From Kitasatospora cineracea (GTDB taxonomy: Bacteria > Actinomycetota > Actinomycetes > Streptomycetales > Streptomycetaceae), in the NCBI RefSeq assembly GCF_003751605.1, contig NZ_RJVJ01000001.1:4030001-4094000 (forward strand): a DNA stretch of 64,000 nt, given 5' to 3'. Position numbers and translations under genes: made by a program. A model generated the notes under the pieces. It was not told the origin of the DNA. It saw only the letters and a list, made by a program, of their open reading frames with translations, and searched no databases. This document shows, piece by piece, positions 33,389-42,640 of this stretch (position 1 is the stretch's first letter; every line of letters begins with the position of its first letter).

Positions 33389-35032
33389 TCAGCCGGCGTC
33401 GTACTTGTCGGCGCGGAACGGGCGGGAGCCCTGGATCTCGCTGCGCAGGATGTTGGAGCGGTTGGTGATCCGGTCGGTGGCCACGTCGTGCTCCTCGAGG
33501 AACTCGACGACGGCGGCGTGGATGACGCCGATGACCGGGCTGGGCAGGTAGACGGTGTCGTCCGACTTGTAGCGGCTGTTCCAGGTCGGGTCGGCCCAGG
33601 CCTGGCGCAGGCAGAGCGGTTCGGGGAAGGAGATGCCGCCGCCGAGCCACTTCTGCAGGCCGGGGATCTTGTGGAAGGGGGCGCGGACGGCCTGGCGGAC
33701 CACCTCGTCGTCGTTGACGACCGCGAGCTGGACGGTGCGGGTCTCCCAGAAGCGGAAGGTCTTGGCGACGTCCTTCTCGGGGGTCTTCGGCTTGGCGGTG
33801 AAGTAGCCGTTGATCGGGCCGAGGGTGTGCGGGGTGACGTGGATCTGCAGGTTCTGCGCCAGGACCATCACGTTGATGACGATGGTGGAGACCAACTGGC
33901 CCTTGTGCAGGACGAACTGGACGGCGATCCGGTGCCGGGTGTCGGCGCCGAGGCTCTGCTTGCTGGCGAGTTCCTGGACGGCGAAGTCGCGCATCCGGTC
34001 GCCGTCCATGTCGGGGCCGGAGGGGCGGCCGATCTCGTCGGCGCCCTCACCGGTGTCGAGCACCACCCAGTGGTTGATCTGGGGCTTGGGCAGGCCGCCG
34101 TTGGGGACGTCGCTGCTGGTCAGGCTGGAGAGGCGGTCGGCGATCCGGCGGGTGAGGTCGGCGACGTGGAAGGTGCGGAAGTCGTCGTGGCCCTCGGCGG
34201 GGCGGAGGTCCTCGCGCAGGGACCACTCGGCCCAGCGGGCGCCGATGCCGAGGATGCCCTTGGGACCGGCGTAGTGCTGGATGTTGGTGTTCTGCTCGGT
34301 GCTGAGGCGGTCCAGGCCGGCCTTGAGGGTGTTGGCCTTCTTGTCCAGGTGGTCCTTGGGGACGGCCTTGGGGACGACGGCGGCGACCGGGCTGCCGCCG
34401 ACCAGGTCTCCCCAGCGGGCGCGCTGCTCCATGACGCTGGTGACCACGGTGCGCTTGGCCAGGTACCAGCCGACGGCCGGGCCGATCATGACCACCCGGA
34501 AGTAGAGGCCGAGCGGGCCGCCGAAGGGCGGGCGGACCAGCAGCAGGAGGGTCAGGCCGAGGGCGAGCAGCAGGGCCAGGGTGCCGATGAAGCCGTCCCT
34601 GGCGGCGGACTTCTTGCTGCCGAGCCAGGCGCGGGCCTGGTAGGCGGCCAGCCAGACCAGGGTGCCGGGCAGGAAGAGCAGGCCGAAGAGCAGGCTGAGG
34701 CCGGCCAGTTTGCGGTCCCGGGCCTCGCGGAGGTCCTGGGCGGCGAGGCAGTGCTCGACGACCATCCGGACGTCGGTGCCGTGCGAGGGGACCAGCGGTT
34801 TGCGGCCGCCGCCGAGGGTGCGGTCGATCAGGGCGCGGCTGAAGGCCTCGCCGGCGCTGGGGCGGAACAGGGCGAACTTGCCGGCCTTGACCGAGACGCC
34901 GGTGAGGACTTCCAGTTCCTTGACGTCGCCGTTGCGGTACGCGGCGGAGGAGAACGCCTGGGTGACCGCGGTCTGGTTGCCGACGTCCGTGCGTGGTACC
35001 TGCGCGCCCGGCGTCATGTCGAGCTGAGTCAC
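33389..35032 (-). CDS. Large uncharacterised membrane protein, 547 aa
   Basis: Not recognised as a named family. Hydrophobic segments lie at about residues 113-132 (GLSLLFGLLFLPGTLVWLAAY) and 150-195 (two or three helices around GTLALLLALGLTLLLLVRPPFG and VVMIGPAVGWYLA). The remaining ~350 C-terminal residues are soluble and globular (NHWVVLDTGEGADEI, RHRIAVQFVLHKGQLV). Probably membrane-anchored with a large cytosolic domain. It interrupts the otherwise conserved HIT-pgsA order, on the opposite strand. Confidence 0.75.
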   Translation of the reverse strand: MTQLDMTPGAQVPRTDVGNQTAVTQAFSSAAYRNGDVKELEVLTGVSVKAGKFALFRPSAGEAFSRALIDRTLGGGRKPLVPSHGTDVRMVVEHCLAAQDLREARDRKLAGLSLLFGLLFLPGTLVWLAAYQARAWLGSKKSAARDGFIGTLALLLALGLTLLLLVRPPFGGPLGLYFRVVMIGPAVGWYLAKRTVVTSVMEQRARWGDLVGGSPVAAVVPKAVPKDHLDKKANTLKAGLDRLSTEQNTNIQHYAGPKGILGIGARWAEWSLREDLRPAEGHDDFRTFHVADLTRRIADRLSSLTSSDVPNGGLPKPQINHWVVLDTGEGADEIGRPSGPDMDGDRMRDFAVQELASKQSLGADTRHRIAVQFVLHKGQLVSTIVINVMVLAQNLQIHVTPHTLGPINGYFTAKPKTPEKDVAKTFRFWETRTVQLAVVNDDEVVRQAVRAPFHKIPGLQKWLGGGISFPEPLCLRQAWADPTWNSRYKSDDTVYLPSPVIGVIHAAVVEFLEEHDVATDRITNRSNILRSEIQGSRPFRADKYDAG

Positions 35033-35223
35033 CTGTGCAGCTCCTTCTCCCCTGATCGATCTGCGGCAGGTTACCGTGCGGGGGCCGGGCCGTGCGGATC
35101 ATCGGCTGATCCTGGGTCACATATCGGCCGCGCGCGGGGTTTCCGGGGTGATGCTGCCCCGTGCGGGCGGGTTCGACGCCCCCGGTTTGTCGGCCGGTGC
35201 CGCGGGGGTGGAGGATCTCGGGC

Positions 35224-35646
35224 ATGACGAGTGCGTACGCACCGGGGCCGGTGCTGGTTTTCGACGGTGATTGCGCGTTCTGTTCCAGCTGCGTGCGGTG
35301 GGCGGAGCGCTACCCGCGGCAGAGCCTGTCCTCGGCGGGGTGGGACGCGGTGGCGTGGCAGTTCGCGGACATGGCGGCGCTGGCGGAGTTCACCGGCGGG
35401 GAGGTGTCGGCGGAGCGGGCCTCGCGGGAGGTGCTGTGGGTGACGCCGGACCGCAAGGTGTACGGCGGGGCGCAGGCGCTGGCGCGGCTGCTGATGCGGT
35501 CGGGCGGGCTGTGGGCGTGGGCCGGCGGGGCGCTGGCGCTGGCGCCGGTGCGGCCGGTGGCGGACGTGGTCTACCGCTGGGTGGCGAGGAACCGGGACCG
35601 GATGCCGGGCGGTACTCCGGCGTGCGCGCTGCCGCGGCGTTCCTGA
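35224..35646 (+). CDS. DCC-family thiol-disulfide oxidoreductase (DUF393)
   Basis: A 140-residue protein with the DCC signature VLVFDGDCAFCSSCVRW (Cys17, Cys20) near the N-terminus and the family's C-terminal VYRWVARNRDRM. Predicted thioredoxin-like redox activity, cytosolic; partner unknown. It starts at ATG 35224; the open frame upstream (from 35161) has no homology. It ends 8 nt before the convergent EF-G2 gene. Confidence 0.85.
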   Translation: MTSAYAPGPVLVFDGDCAFCSSCVRWAERYPRQSLSSAGWDAVAWQFADMAALAEFTGGEVSAERASREVLWVTPDRKVYGGAQALARLLMRSGGLWAWAGGALALAPVRPVADVVYRWVARNRDRMPGGTPACALPRRS

Positions 35647-35653
35647 CGGCGGG

Positions 35654-37666
35654 TCAGCCGTCGGTGTGCCGGGCGGCGAGGTGGGCGGGCATCGGGGCGT
35701 GCCGCAGGTAGCTGCGGGTGAACTGGCCGGTTCCGTGCGACAGCGAGCGCAGGTCGAGCGGGTAGCGGGTGAGTTCGAGCTCGGGGACCTCGGCGCGGAC
35801 CAGGCTGAGGCCGGGTCCGCCGACCTCGGTGCCCAGGACGTGTCCGCGCCGGGCGGAGAGGTCGGTGAGCACGGCGCCCTGGTACTCGTCGGGGAGCAGC
35901 ACGCGCACTTCGTCGACAGGTTCCAGGACGGCGACGGCGGTGTGGTCGGCGGCTTCCTTGAGGGCGAGGGCGGCGGCGGTCTGGAAGGCGGCGTCGGAGG
36001 AGTCGACGGAGTGCGCCTTGCCGTCGGTGAGGGTGACCCGGACGTCGGTCATCGGGTGGCCGTGCAGGCCCTGGGCGAGTTGGGCGCGGACGCCCTTCTC
36101 GACGGAGGGCACGAAGTGGCGGGGGACGGCGCCGCCGACGACGTGGTCGACGAATTCGAAGCCGCCGCCGGGCAGCGGTTCGACGGTGAGGTCGCAGACG
36201 GCGTACTGGCCGTGGCCGCCGGACTGCTTGACGTGCCGGCCGTGGCCGTCGGCGGGGGCGGCGAAGGTCTCGCGCAGGGCGACCCGGTAGTCGACGGTGT
36301 CGATGTGGACGCCGTGGCGGGTGGTGAGGCGGTCGAGGGTGACGGCGAGGTGGGCCTCGCCGGTGCACCACAGGACGAGCTGGTGGGTGTCGGGGTTCTG
36401 TTCGACGCGCAGGGCCGGGTCCTGGGCGGCGAGTTTGCCGAGGGCCTGGGAGAGCTTGTCCTCGTCGGCCTTGGAGCGGGCCCGGACGGCGGTGGGGAGC
36501 AGGGCTTCGGGCAGCGGCCAGGGCGGTAGGACGGTGCGGCCGGTGGTGAGGGTGTCGCCGGTGCGGGCGGCGGTGAGCTTGGTGACGGTGGCGAGGTCGC
36601 CGGCGACGGCCTGCGGGACGGGGCGCAGCTGGTGGCCGAGGGGGCTGTGCAGGGCGGTGAGGCGTTCCTCGGTGCCGTCGGGGAGGTGGGCGGCGGTGTC
36701 GGGGCGCAGGGTGCCGGCGAAGACCTTGAGCAGGCTGAGGCGGCCGAGGTAGGGGTCCTCGCCGGTGTGCACGACCTGGGCGGCGAGCGGGGCGTCCGGG
36801 TCCGGGGCGGGGAGGGCGTCGGTGCGGTCGGCGGGGGAGGGGAAGGCGTCGGCGACCAGGTCGAGCAGGGCGTCGCAGCCGGTGCCGTCGGGGGCGGTGG
36901 CCAGGACGGGGTGCAGGGTGCCGGCCAGCAGTTCGCGGCGCAGGCCGGCGGTGAGGGCGGCGGTGTCCAGGGGCTCGCCGTCGAGGTAGCGGGCCATCAG
37001 GGTGTCGTCCTCGCCGGCCAGGGCCTCGACCAGGCGGGCGCGTTCGGCGGCCAGGTCGGGGGCGTCGCCGGGGGTGCCGTAGGTGCGGCCGGTGAGCAGG
37101 TCGGTGCTGCCGTGCAGGTGGCCGTCGCGCAGGTCGGCGTGGTGCAGGGGGCGGACGGTGTCGGGGGTGCCGAGGGTGTCCTGGAGCATCTGCAGGACGT
37201 CGTCGAGGCGGACCCGGGCGGTGTTCAGGTGGGTGAGGACGATCGCGCGGGGGAGGCGGGCGTCCTCGCACTGCTGCCACAGGGCGCGGACCGGGCGGGG
37301 GACCTCGGGGTCGGCGGCGGAGTGGACGAACAGGGCGGCTTCGGCGGCGCGCAGGGCGGCCTGGAGTTCGCCGGCGAAGTCGGCGTAGCCGGGGGCGTCC
37401 AGCAGGTTGACCTTGAGGTCGCGCCAGGGGAGCGGGAGGAGGGCGAGCTGGACGGAGCGCTGCTGCTGGTGCTCGATGTCCTCCCAGTCGGCGGCGGTGG
37501 TGCCGTCGGGGACGGTGCCGGGTCTGGTCAGGACGCCGGCGGTGTGGGCGAGTGCTTCGGCGAGGGTGGTCTTCCCGGCTCCGCCGGCCCCGACCAGGGC
37601 CACGTTGCGGAGCCGGTCGGGTCGGTCGGCGGGCGGGGCGGGGGTGTGGGCCGTCCGGTCCGGCAT
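35654..37666 (-). CDS. Elongation factor G-like GTPase (EF-G2)
   Basis: 670 residues with all EF-G domains. The GTPase domain has G1 GAGGAGKTT (about 28-36) and G3 DAPGYADF, then domains II-V (KVFAGTLRPD, GEAHLAVTLDRL, DVRVTLTDGKAHSVDSSDAAFQTAA, LPDEYQGAVLTDLSARRGHVLGTE). The G4 NKxD guanine-specificity motif is replaced by THLN (VLTHLNTARVR), as in the divergent EF-G2 group. It is therefore not the main translocase; its role is unknown, perhaps in ribosome recycling or stress. Confidence 0.9.
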   Translation of the reverse strand: MPDRTAHTPAPPADRPDRLRNVALVGAGGAGKTTLAEALAHTAGVLTRPGTVPDGTTAADWEDIEHQQQRSVQLALLPLPWRDLKVNLLDAPGYADFAGELQAALRAAEAALFVHSAADPEVPRPVRALWQQCEDARLPRAIVLTHLNTARVRLDDVLQMLQDTLGTPDTVRPLHHADLRDGHLHGSTDLLTGRTYGTPGDAPDLAAERARLVEALAGEDDTLMARYLDGEPLDTAALTAGLRRELLAGTLHPVLATAPDGTGCDALLDLVADAFPSPADRTDALPAPDPDAPLAAQVVHTGEDPYLGRLSLLKVFAGTLRPDTAAHLPDGTEERLTALHSPLGHQLRPVPQAVAGDLATVTKLTAARTGDTLTTGRTVLPPWPLPEALLPTAVRARSKADEDKLSQALGKLAAQDPALRVEQNPDTHQLVLWCTGEAHLAVTLDRLTTRHGVHIDTVDYRVALRETFAAPADGHGRHVKQSGGHGQYAVCDLTVEPLPGGGFEFVDHVVGGAVPRHFVPSVEKGVRAQLAQGLHGHPMTDVRVTLTDGKAHSVDSSDAAFQTAAALALKEAADHTAVAVLEPVDEVRVLLPDEYQGAVLTDLSARRGHVLGTEVGGPGLSLVRAEVPELELTRYPLDLRSLSHGTGQFTRSYLRHAPMPAHLAARHTDG

Positions 37667-37793
37667 GGCTGGCCTCCTGCCGCTCGATCAGCGTGGATAC
37701 CATTGTCCAGCCGGGCGGGTCCATTCGCGCGGCCGCCCGGCGGGTCTGTGGTTCGCGGGTGCCAATCCGAGGAGCGGAGCGGACCGGAAGGCC

Positions 37794-38450
37794 ATGCTCA
37801 ACAAGTACGCGCGTGCCTTCTTCACACGTGTCCTCACCCCGTTCGCCGCGATGCTGCTGCGGTGGGGTGTCAGTCCGGACGCGGTCACGCTGATCGGTAC
37901 GGCCGGGTCGGTGGCCGGCGCGCTGGTGTTCTTCCCGCGCGGGGAGTTCTTCTGGGGCGTGATCACCGTCACGCTGTTCATCTTCTCCGACCTGGTGGAC
38001 GGCAACATGGCCCGCCAGGCGGGCCGCTCCAGCAAGTGGGGCGCGTTCCTGGACTCGACGCTGGACCGGGTCGCCGACGCGGCGATCTTCGGCGGTCTGG
38101 CGATGTGGTACGCCGGGGGCGGGAACAACGACCTGCTGTGCGCGGTGTCGATCTTCTGCCTGGCCAGCGGCCAGGTGGTGTCGTACACCAAGGCGCGCGG
38201 CGAGTCGCTGGGCTTCCCGGTGAACGTCTCGGGCCTGGTGGAACGGGCCGAGCGGCTGGTGATCAGCCTGACCGCGGCCGGGTTCGCGGGCCTGCACAAG
38301 TTCGGGGTGCCGTACATCGAGTGGCTGCTGCCGGTCGCCCTGTGGGCGGTCGCGGCGGGCAGCCTGGTGACGGTGGCGCAGCGGATGCTGACGGTGCGCC
38401 GGGAGTCGGCGGAGCTGGAGGCGGCGGCCGCCGCCGAGGGGGTCAAGTGA
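37794..38450 (+). CDS. pgsA: CDP-alcohol phosphatidyltransferase, probable phosphatidylinositol phosphate synthase
   Basis: A 218-residue inner-membrane enzyme. The CDP-alcohol motif D-x2-D-G-x2-A-R-x8-G-x3-D-x3-D is complete (Asp66, Asp69, Gly70, Arg74, Gly83, Asp87, Asp91), with several membrane helices. In actinobacteria this PgsA1 type joins CDP-diacylglycerol to inositol-1-phosphate, making the lipid base for PI and PI-mannosides. It heads a translationally coupled trio: its stop overlaps the patA start (GTGA at 38447). Confidence 0.93.
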   Translation: MLNKYARAFFTRVLTPFAAMLLRWGVSPDAVTLIGTAGSVAGALVFFPRGEFFWGVITVTLFIFSDLVDGNMARQAGRSSKWGAFLDSTLDRVADAAIFGGLAMWYAGGGNNDLLCAVSIFCLASGQVVSYTKARGESLGFPVNVSGLVERAERLVISLTAAGFAGLHKFGVPYIEWLLPVALWAVAAGSLVTVAQRMLTVRRESAELEAAAAAEGVK

Positions 38451-39352
38451 GGGAACGGTTGGTCGACGCCGCGTACGCGGCCGGGTGGGCGGGGCTCAGG
38501 CACCTGCCCGAGCCGGTGGCCCGCGGCCTGTTCGACACCATCGCCGACGTGGCGTGGCGGCGGCAGGGCAAGGGGGTGCGGCAGCTGGAGGCCAACCTGT
38601 CGCGGGTCCACCCGGACGCGGACGCGGTCCGGCTGCGGGAGCTGTCCCGGGCCGGGATGCGTTCGTACCTGCGGTACTGGAGGGAGTCGTTCCGGCTGCC
38701 GACCTGGAGCCGGGAGCGGATCGCCGGTGCCATAACGGTGAAGAACCTGGAGCAGCTGAACGAGGCGATGGCGGCCGGGCGGGGCGCGGTGCTGGCGCTG
38801 CCGCACATGGCGAACTGGGACCTGGCGGGGGCGTGGATCGCCTCGGCGGGCGGGTTCCCGTTCACCACGGTCGCGGAGCGGCTGAAGCCGGAGTCGCTGT
38901 TCGACCGGTTCGTGGCGTACCGGGAGAGCCTGGGGATGGAGGTGCTGGCGCTGACCGGCTCCCAGGTCTCGGTGGTGGGGACGCTGGCGCGGCGGCTGCG
39001 CGAGGGCAAGCTGGTGTGCCTGGTGGGTGACCGGGACCTCTCGGAGGCCGGGATCCAGGTGGACTTCTTCGGCGAGCCGACCCGGATGCCGGCCGGTCCG
39101 GCGGCGCTGGCCCAGCGGACCGGGGCGGCGCTGTTCCCGGTGTCGCTCTGGTACGACGGGTCGATGCTGCGGGCCGAGGTGCACCCCGAGGTGGTGCCGT
39201 CCGGCGAGGGCACCCGGCAGGAGCAGGCCGCGGCGATGACCCAGGCGATGGCGGACGTGTGGGCGGAGGCGATCCGCGAGCACTCGGTGGACTGGCACAT
39301 GCTGCAGAAGCTGTGGCTGGCCGACCTGACGCCCCGTCGGGAGGCGTCGTGA
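38447..39352 (+). CDS. patA: Phosphatidylinositol mannoside acyltransferase (PatA-like, LpxL family)
   Basis: A 301-residue peripheral membrane acyltransferase. The His-x4-Asp motif is HMANWD (His120, Asp125), and Glu200 in VGDRDLSEAG matches the second catalytic residue of mycobacterial PatA. It would acylate the mannose on PIM with palmitate. Gene order pgsA-patA-pimA and start/stop overlaps on both sides (38447, 39349) support the role strongly. GTG start. Confidence 0.93.
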   Translation: MRERLVDAAYAAGWAGLRHLPEPVARGLFDTIADVAWRRQGKGVRQLEANLSRVHPDADAVRLRELSRAGMRSYLRYWRESFRLPTWSRERIAGAITVKNLEQLNEAMAAGRGAVLALPHMANWDLAGAWIASAGGFPFTTVAERLKPESLFDRFVAYRESLGMEVLALTGSQVSVVGTLARRLREGKLVCLVGDRDLSEAGIQVDFFGEPTRMPAGPAALAQRTGAALFPVSLWYDGSMLRAEVHPEVVPSGEGTRQEQAAAMTQAMADVWAEAIREHSVDWHMLQKLWLADLTPRREAS

Positions 39353-40521
39353 GGATCGGCGTGGTGTGCCCGTACGACTGGGACGTGCCCGGCGGGGTGC
39401 AGTTCCACATCCGGGACCTGGCGGAGCACCTGATCCGGCTGGGGCACGAGGTGTCGGTGCTGGCCCCGGCGGAGGACGAGGAGGCGCTGCCGCCGTACGT
39501 GGTCTCGGCGGGGCGGGCGGTGGCGGTGCCGTACAACGGGTCGGTGGCGCGGCTGAGCTTCGGCATCCTGTCGGCGGCCCGGGTGCGGCGCTGGCTGCGC
39601 GAGGGCCGGTTCGACGTGCTGCACGTGCACGAGCCGAACTCGCCGTCGCTGTCGATGCTGGCGGCGTGGGCGGCGACCGGGCCGATGGTGGGGACGTTCC
39701 ACACCTCGAACCCGCGCTCGCGGGCGATGATCGCGGCCTCGCCGATCCTGCAGCCGGGCCTGGAGAAGATGTCGGGCCGGATCGCGGTGTCGGAGTACGC
39801 CCGGCGCACCCTGGTGGAGCACCTGGGCGGCGACGCGGTGGTCATCCCGAACGGCGTGGACGTGCGGTTCTTCGCGGACGCCGAGCCGAACCCCCGGTGG
39901 CAGGGCGGCGCGGCCGAGGGCGGCCCGGGCACCATCGGCTTCATCGGCCGGATCAACGAGCCGCGCAAGGGCCTGCCGACGCTGCTGGCCGCGCTGCCGC
40001 GGATCCTGGCCGAGCGCCCGGGCGTGCGGCTGCTGGTCGCGGGCAAGGGCGACGAGGAGGAGGCGGTGGCGGGCCTGGCGCCCGAGGTGCGGGCCCGGGT
40101 CGAGTTCCTCGGCATGGTCTCGGACCGGGACAAGGCCCGGCTGCTGCGCAGCGTGGACCTGTACGTGGCGCCGAACACCGGCGGCGAGTCCTTCGGCATC
40201 ATCCTGGTCGAGGCGATGTCGGCGGGCGCCCCGGTGCTGGCCAGCGACCTGGACGCGTTCCGCCAGGTGCTGGACGGCGGCGCGGCCGGCGAGCTGTTCC
40301 CGGTGGAGGACGCGGACGCGCTGGCCGCCTCGGCGGTCAAGCTGCTGGGCAGCCCGGAGCGGCTGGCGGCGCTGCGCGAGGCGGCCTCCCGGCACGTGCG
40401 GCGCTTCGACTGGGAGACGGTCGGCGCCGAGGTGCTGTCGGTGTACGAGACGGTCACCGACGGGCGGCCCCCGGTGGCCGAGCTGGAACCGTCCGACCGG
40501 CGTCCGCGCCAGAGCCGATGA
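39349..40521 (+). CDS. pimA: GDP-mannose:phosphatidylinositol mannosyltransferase PimA (GT4)
   Basis: A 390-residue GT-B glycosyltransferase of family 4. The N-terminus MRIGVVCPYDWDVPGGVQFHI has the GGV loop, and the nucleotide-sugar motif is NTGGESFGIILVEAM (E-x7-E). It transfers the first mannose to inositol, starting PIM synthesis at the inner membrane face. The GTG start overlaps the patA stop. Together with pgsA and patA it forms the complete first steps of PIM assembly. Confidence 0.94.
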   Translation: MRIGVVCPYDWDVPGGVQFHIRDLAEHLIRLGHEVSVLAPAEDEEALPPYVVSAGRAVAVPYNGSVARLSFGILSAARVRRWLREGRFDVLHVHEPNSPSLSMLAAWAATGPMVGTFHTSNPRSRAMIAASPILQPGLEKMSGRIAVSEYARRTLVEHLGGDAVVIPNGVDVRFFADAEPNPRWQGGAAEGGPGTIGFIGRINEPRKGLPTLLAALPRILAERPGVRLLVAGKGDEEEAVAGLAPEVRARVEFLGMVSDRDKARLLRSVDLYVAPNTGGESFGIILVEAMSAGAPVLASDLDAFRQVLDGGAAGELFPVEDADALAASAVKLLGSPERLAALREAASRHVRRFDWETVGAEVLSVYETVTDGRPPVAELEPSDRRPRQSR

Positions 40522-40551
40522 CCCCGCACCGCCCCGAGAGGTAGTCCCCGC

Positions 40552-40914
40552 ATGCCGTTGATCACCGTCGACTACACCGACCGGCTCGCCGGGTCCTTCG
40601 ACCGGCGCGGCTTCGGCCTGGCCCTGAACCGGCTGGCGGTGAAGCTGCTGGACGCCAAGCCGGAGAAGTGCAAGACCAGGTTCCGGCGCACCGAGGAGAA
40701 CGTGGTCGGGGCGGACACCGAGACCTTCGCGCTGGTCGCGGTCCGGGTCGAGGTCTTCCCGGGGCGCAGCGCGGAGGCCAAGGCGGTGCTGTCCGGGGCG
40801 GTGGTGGGGGTGCTGCCCGAGTACCTGGGGGCGGACGCCGGACCGGTGCAGGTCGCCGTCCAGGTCGAGGAGTTGGACCACCTCGCCTACCGCTCGGCGG
40901 TCCTCGGGGGCTGA
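40552..40914 (+). CDS. Tautomerase-superfamily-like small protein, 120 aa
   Basis: Starts MPLITVDYTDRL: the Pro directly after Met and the beta-alpha-beta pattern recall the tautomerase/5-carboxymethyl-2-hydroxymuconate isomerase group, where Pro1 is the catalytic base. I am not sure of the family. It follows pimA by 30 nt with a GAGAGGTAG ribosome site and may be co-transcribed, but no metabolic link to PIM synthesis is evident. Confidence 0.6.
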   Translation: MPLITVDYTDRLAGSFDRRGFGLALNRLAVKLLDAKPEKCKTRFRRTEENVVGADTETFALVAVRVEVFPGRSAEAKAVLSGAVVGVLPEYLGADAGPVQVAVQVEELDHLAYRSAVLGG

Positions 40915-40933
40915 GCCGGTACCGTAGCGCCCC

Positions 40934-41479
40934 GTGGCTACCTGGATCTGGGCCGTTGCGGCCGTCGTACTGTTCGCCGTCTACCTGAGCTGGACGGCGG
41001 GCAGGCTCGACCGGCTGCACGCCCGGATCGACGCCGCCCGGGCCTCGCTGGATGCCCAGCTGCTGCGCCGTTCCGCGGTCGCGGTGGAGCTGGCCACCTC
41101 CTCGCTGCTGGACCCGGCCGCGTCGATCCTGCTGCTGGAGGCCGCGCACGCGGCCCGGCAGGCCGAGGACGAGCAGCGCGAGGTGGCGGAGAGCGAGCTG
41201 AGCCTGGCGCTGCGGGCGGTGCTGGACGAGCCGGCGCAGGTCGGCGCCCTGCGGGCGGCGCCGGGCGGCGAGGAGGCGGTGCGCGACCTGGTCGAGGCGG
41301 TGCGCCGGGTGCCGATGGCGCGGCGCTTCCACAACGACGCGGTGCGGGCGGCCCGGGCGGTGCGCGAGCACCGGCTGGTGCGCTACTTCCGCCTCGCGGG
41401 TCGGGCGCCGTTCCCGATGGCCTTCGAGATGGACGACGAGCCCCCGGCGGCCCTCACGCCCGAGGGCGCGCCCGCGTAG
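40934..41479 (+). CDS. LemA-like membrane-anchored helical protein
   Basis: 181 residues: one N-terminal membrane helix (4-21) and a long helical domain. The pattern ARIDAARASLDAQLLRRSAVAVEL and the later RRFHNDAVRAARAVREHRLVRYF match the LemA fold (compare its D-x-Q-L-x-R-R and F-Y-N-D-A-V). LemA proteins are membrane-anchored scaffolds of unknown role. It starts at GTG 40934, 8 nt after a TACCGT -10 candidate. Confidence 0.75.
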   Translation: MATWIWAVAAVVLFAVYLSWTAGRLDRLHARIDAARASLDAQLLRRSAVAVELATSSLLDPAASILLLEAAHAARQAEDEQREVAESELSLALRAVLDEPAQVGALRAAPGGEEAVRDLVEAVRRVPMARRFHNDAVRAARAVREHRLVRYFRLAGRAPFPMAFEMDDEPPAALTPEGAPA

Positions 41480-41625
41480 GCTGACAGCGTTTCCTGCCGA
41501 AACCGGGCCGCTGGCCTGATTGTCGTATGCCGGGGACGGCCCTGGACCATGTGGCGCATGGGGCGCGGGGTCGCCGGGCCTACGATGGATCGATAGCACC
41601 GGTTCATCCCTGAGTGAGGTCTTAC

Positions 41626-42537
41626 GTGTCCACCACCCCCACTTCCGCTGAGCAGCCCCAGGTCGGCACCGCCCGGGTCAAGCGCGGCATGGCCGAGCAG
41701 CTCAAGGGCGGCGTGATCATGGACGTGGTCAACGCCGAGCAGGCGAAGATCGCCGAGGACGCCGGTGCGGTCGCGGTCATGGCGCTGGAGCGCGTTCCGG
41801 CCGACATCCGCAAGGACGGCGGCGTGGCCCGGATGTCCGACCCGAACATGATCGAGGAGATCATCGCCGCGGTCTCCATCCCGGTGATGGCCAAGTCCCG
41901 GATCGGCCACTTCGTCGAGGCCCAGGTGCTGCAGTCGCTCGGCGTCGACTACATCGACGAGTCCGAGGTGCTCACCCCGGCCGACGAGGTCAACCACTCC
42001 GACAAGTGGGCGTTCACCACCCCCTTCGTCTGCGGCGCCACCAACCTGGGCGAGGCGCTGCGCCGGATCGCCGAGGGCGCGGCCATGATCCGCTCCAAGG
42101 GCGAGGCCGGCACCGGCAACGTGGTGGAGGCCGTCCGCCACCTGCGCCAGATCAAGAACGAGATCGCCAAGCTGCGCGGCTTCGACAACAACGAGCTGTA
42201 CGCGGCCGCCAAGGAGCTGCGCGCCCCGTACGAGCTGGTCCGCGAGGTCGCCGAGCTCGGCAAGCTGCCGGTCGTGCTGTTCTCGGCCGGCGGCGTGGCC
42301 ACCCCGGCGGACGCCGCGCTGATGCGCCAGCTCGGCGCCGAGGGCGTGTTCGTCGGCTCCGGCATCTTCAAGTCGGGCGACCCGGCCAAGCGCGCCGCCG
42401 CCATCGTGAAGGCCACCACCTTCTTCGACGACCCGAAGATCATCGCGGACGCCTCCCGCAACCTGGGCGAGGCCATGGTCGGCATCAACTGCGACACCCT
42501 GCCGGAGACCGAGCGCTACGCCAACCGCGGCTGGTAG
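41626..42537 (+). CDS. pdxS: Pyridoxal 5'-phosphate synthase, synthase subunit PdxS
   Basis: A 303-residue TIM-barrel that makes PLP from ribose-5-phosphate, glyceraldehyde-3-phosphate and ammonia. It forms a 12-mer with PdxT. The Schiff-base lysine is Lys90 (VMAKSRIGH); the phosphate-binding [29 protein letters not shown] is intact. GTG 41626 follows GAGTGAGG. A TACGAT -10 candidate lies at 41581. It is followed by a hairpin and pdxT. Confidence 0.97.
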   Translation: MSTTPTSAEQPQVGTARVKRGMAEQLKGGVIMDVVNAEQAKIAEDAGAVAVMALERVPADIRKDGGVARMSDPNMIEEIIAAVSIPVMAKSRIGHFVEAQVLQSLGVDYIDESEVLTPADEVNHSDKWAFTTPFVCGATNLGEALRRIAEGAAMIRSKGEAGTGNVVEAVRHLRQIKNEIAKLRGFDNNELYAAAKELRAPYELVREVAELGKLPVVLFSAGGVATPADAALMRQLGAEGVFVGSGIFKSGDPAKRAAAIVKATTFFDDPKIIADASRNLGEAMVGINCDTLPETERYANRGW

Positions 42538-42561
42538 TCGGCAGACGCACGCCCGCGCGTC

Positions 42562-42590
42562 CGGCCCGCCGCCCCTCGCGCGGCGGGCCG
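42562..42590 (+). terminator. Hairpin between pdxS and pdxT
   Basis: An 11-bp perfect stem (42562-42572 with 42580-42590), 7-nt loop, then TT. It may attenuate pdxT relative to pdxS. Confidence 0.6.
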
Positions 42591-42640
42591 TTGCGTGGCG
42601 TCCCGGATCATCGGTTCGAGAACGAAGAGGTAGTGAGACC

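Noticed and set aside
36632-38446. Long plus-strand ORF upstream of patA in the EF-G2 and pgsA region
   Set aside because: Antisense/other-frame shadow; only the part from GTG 38447 matches PatA.
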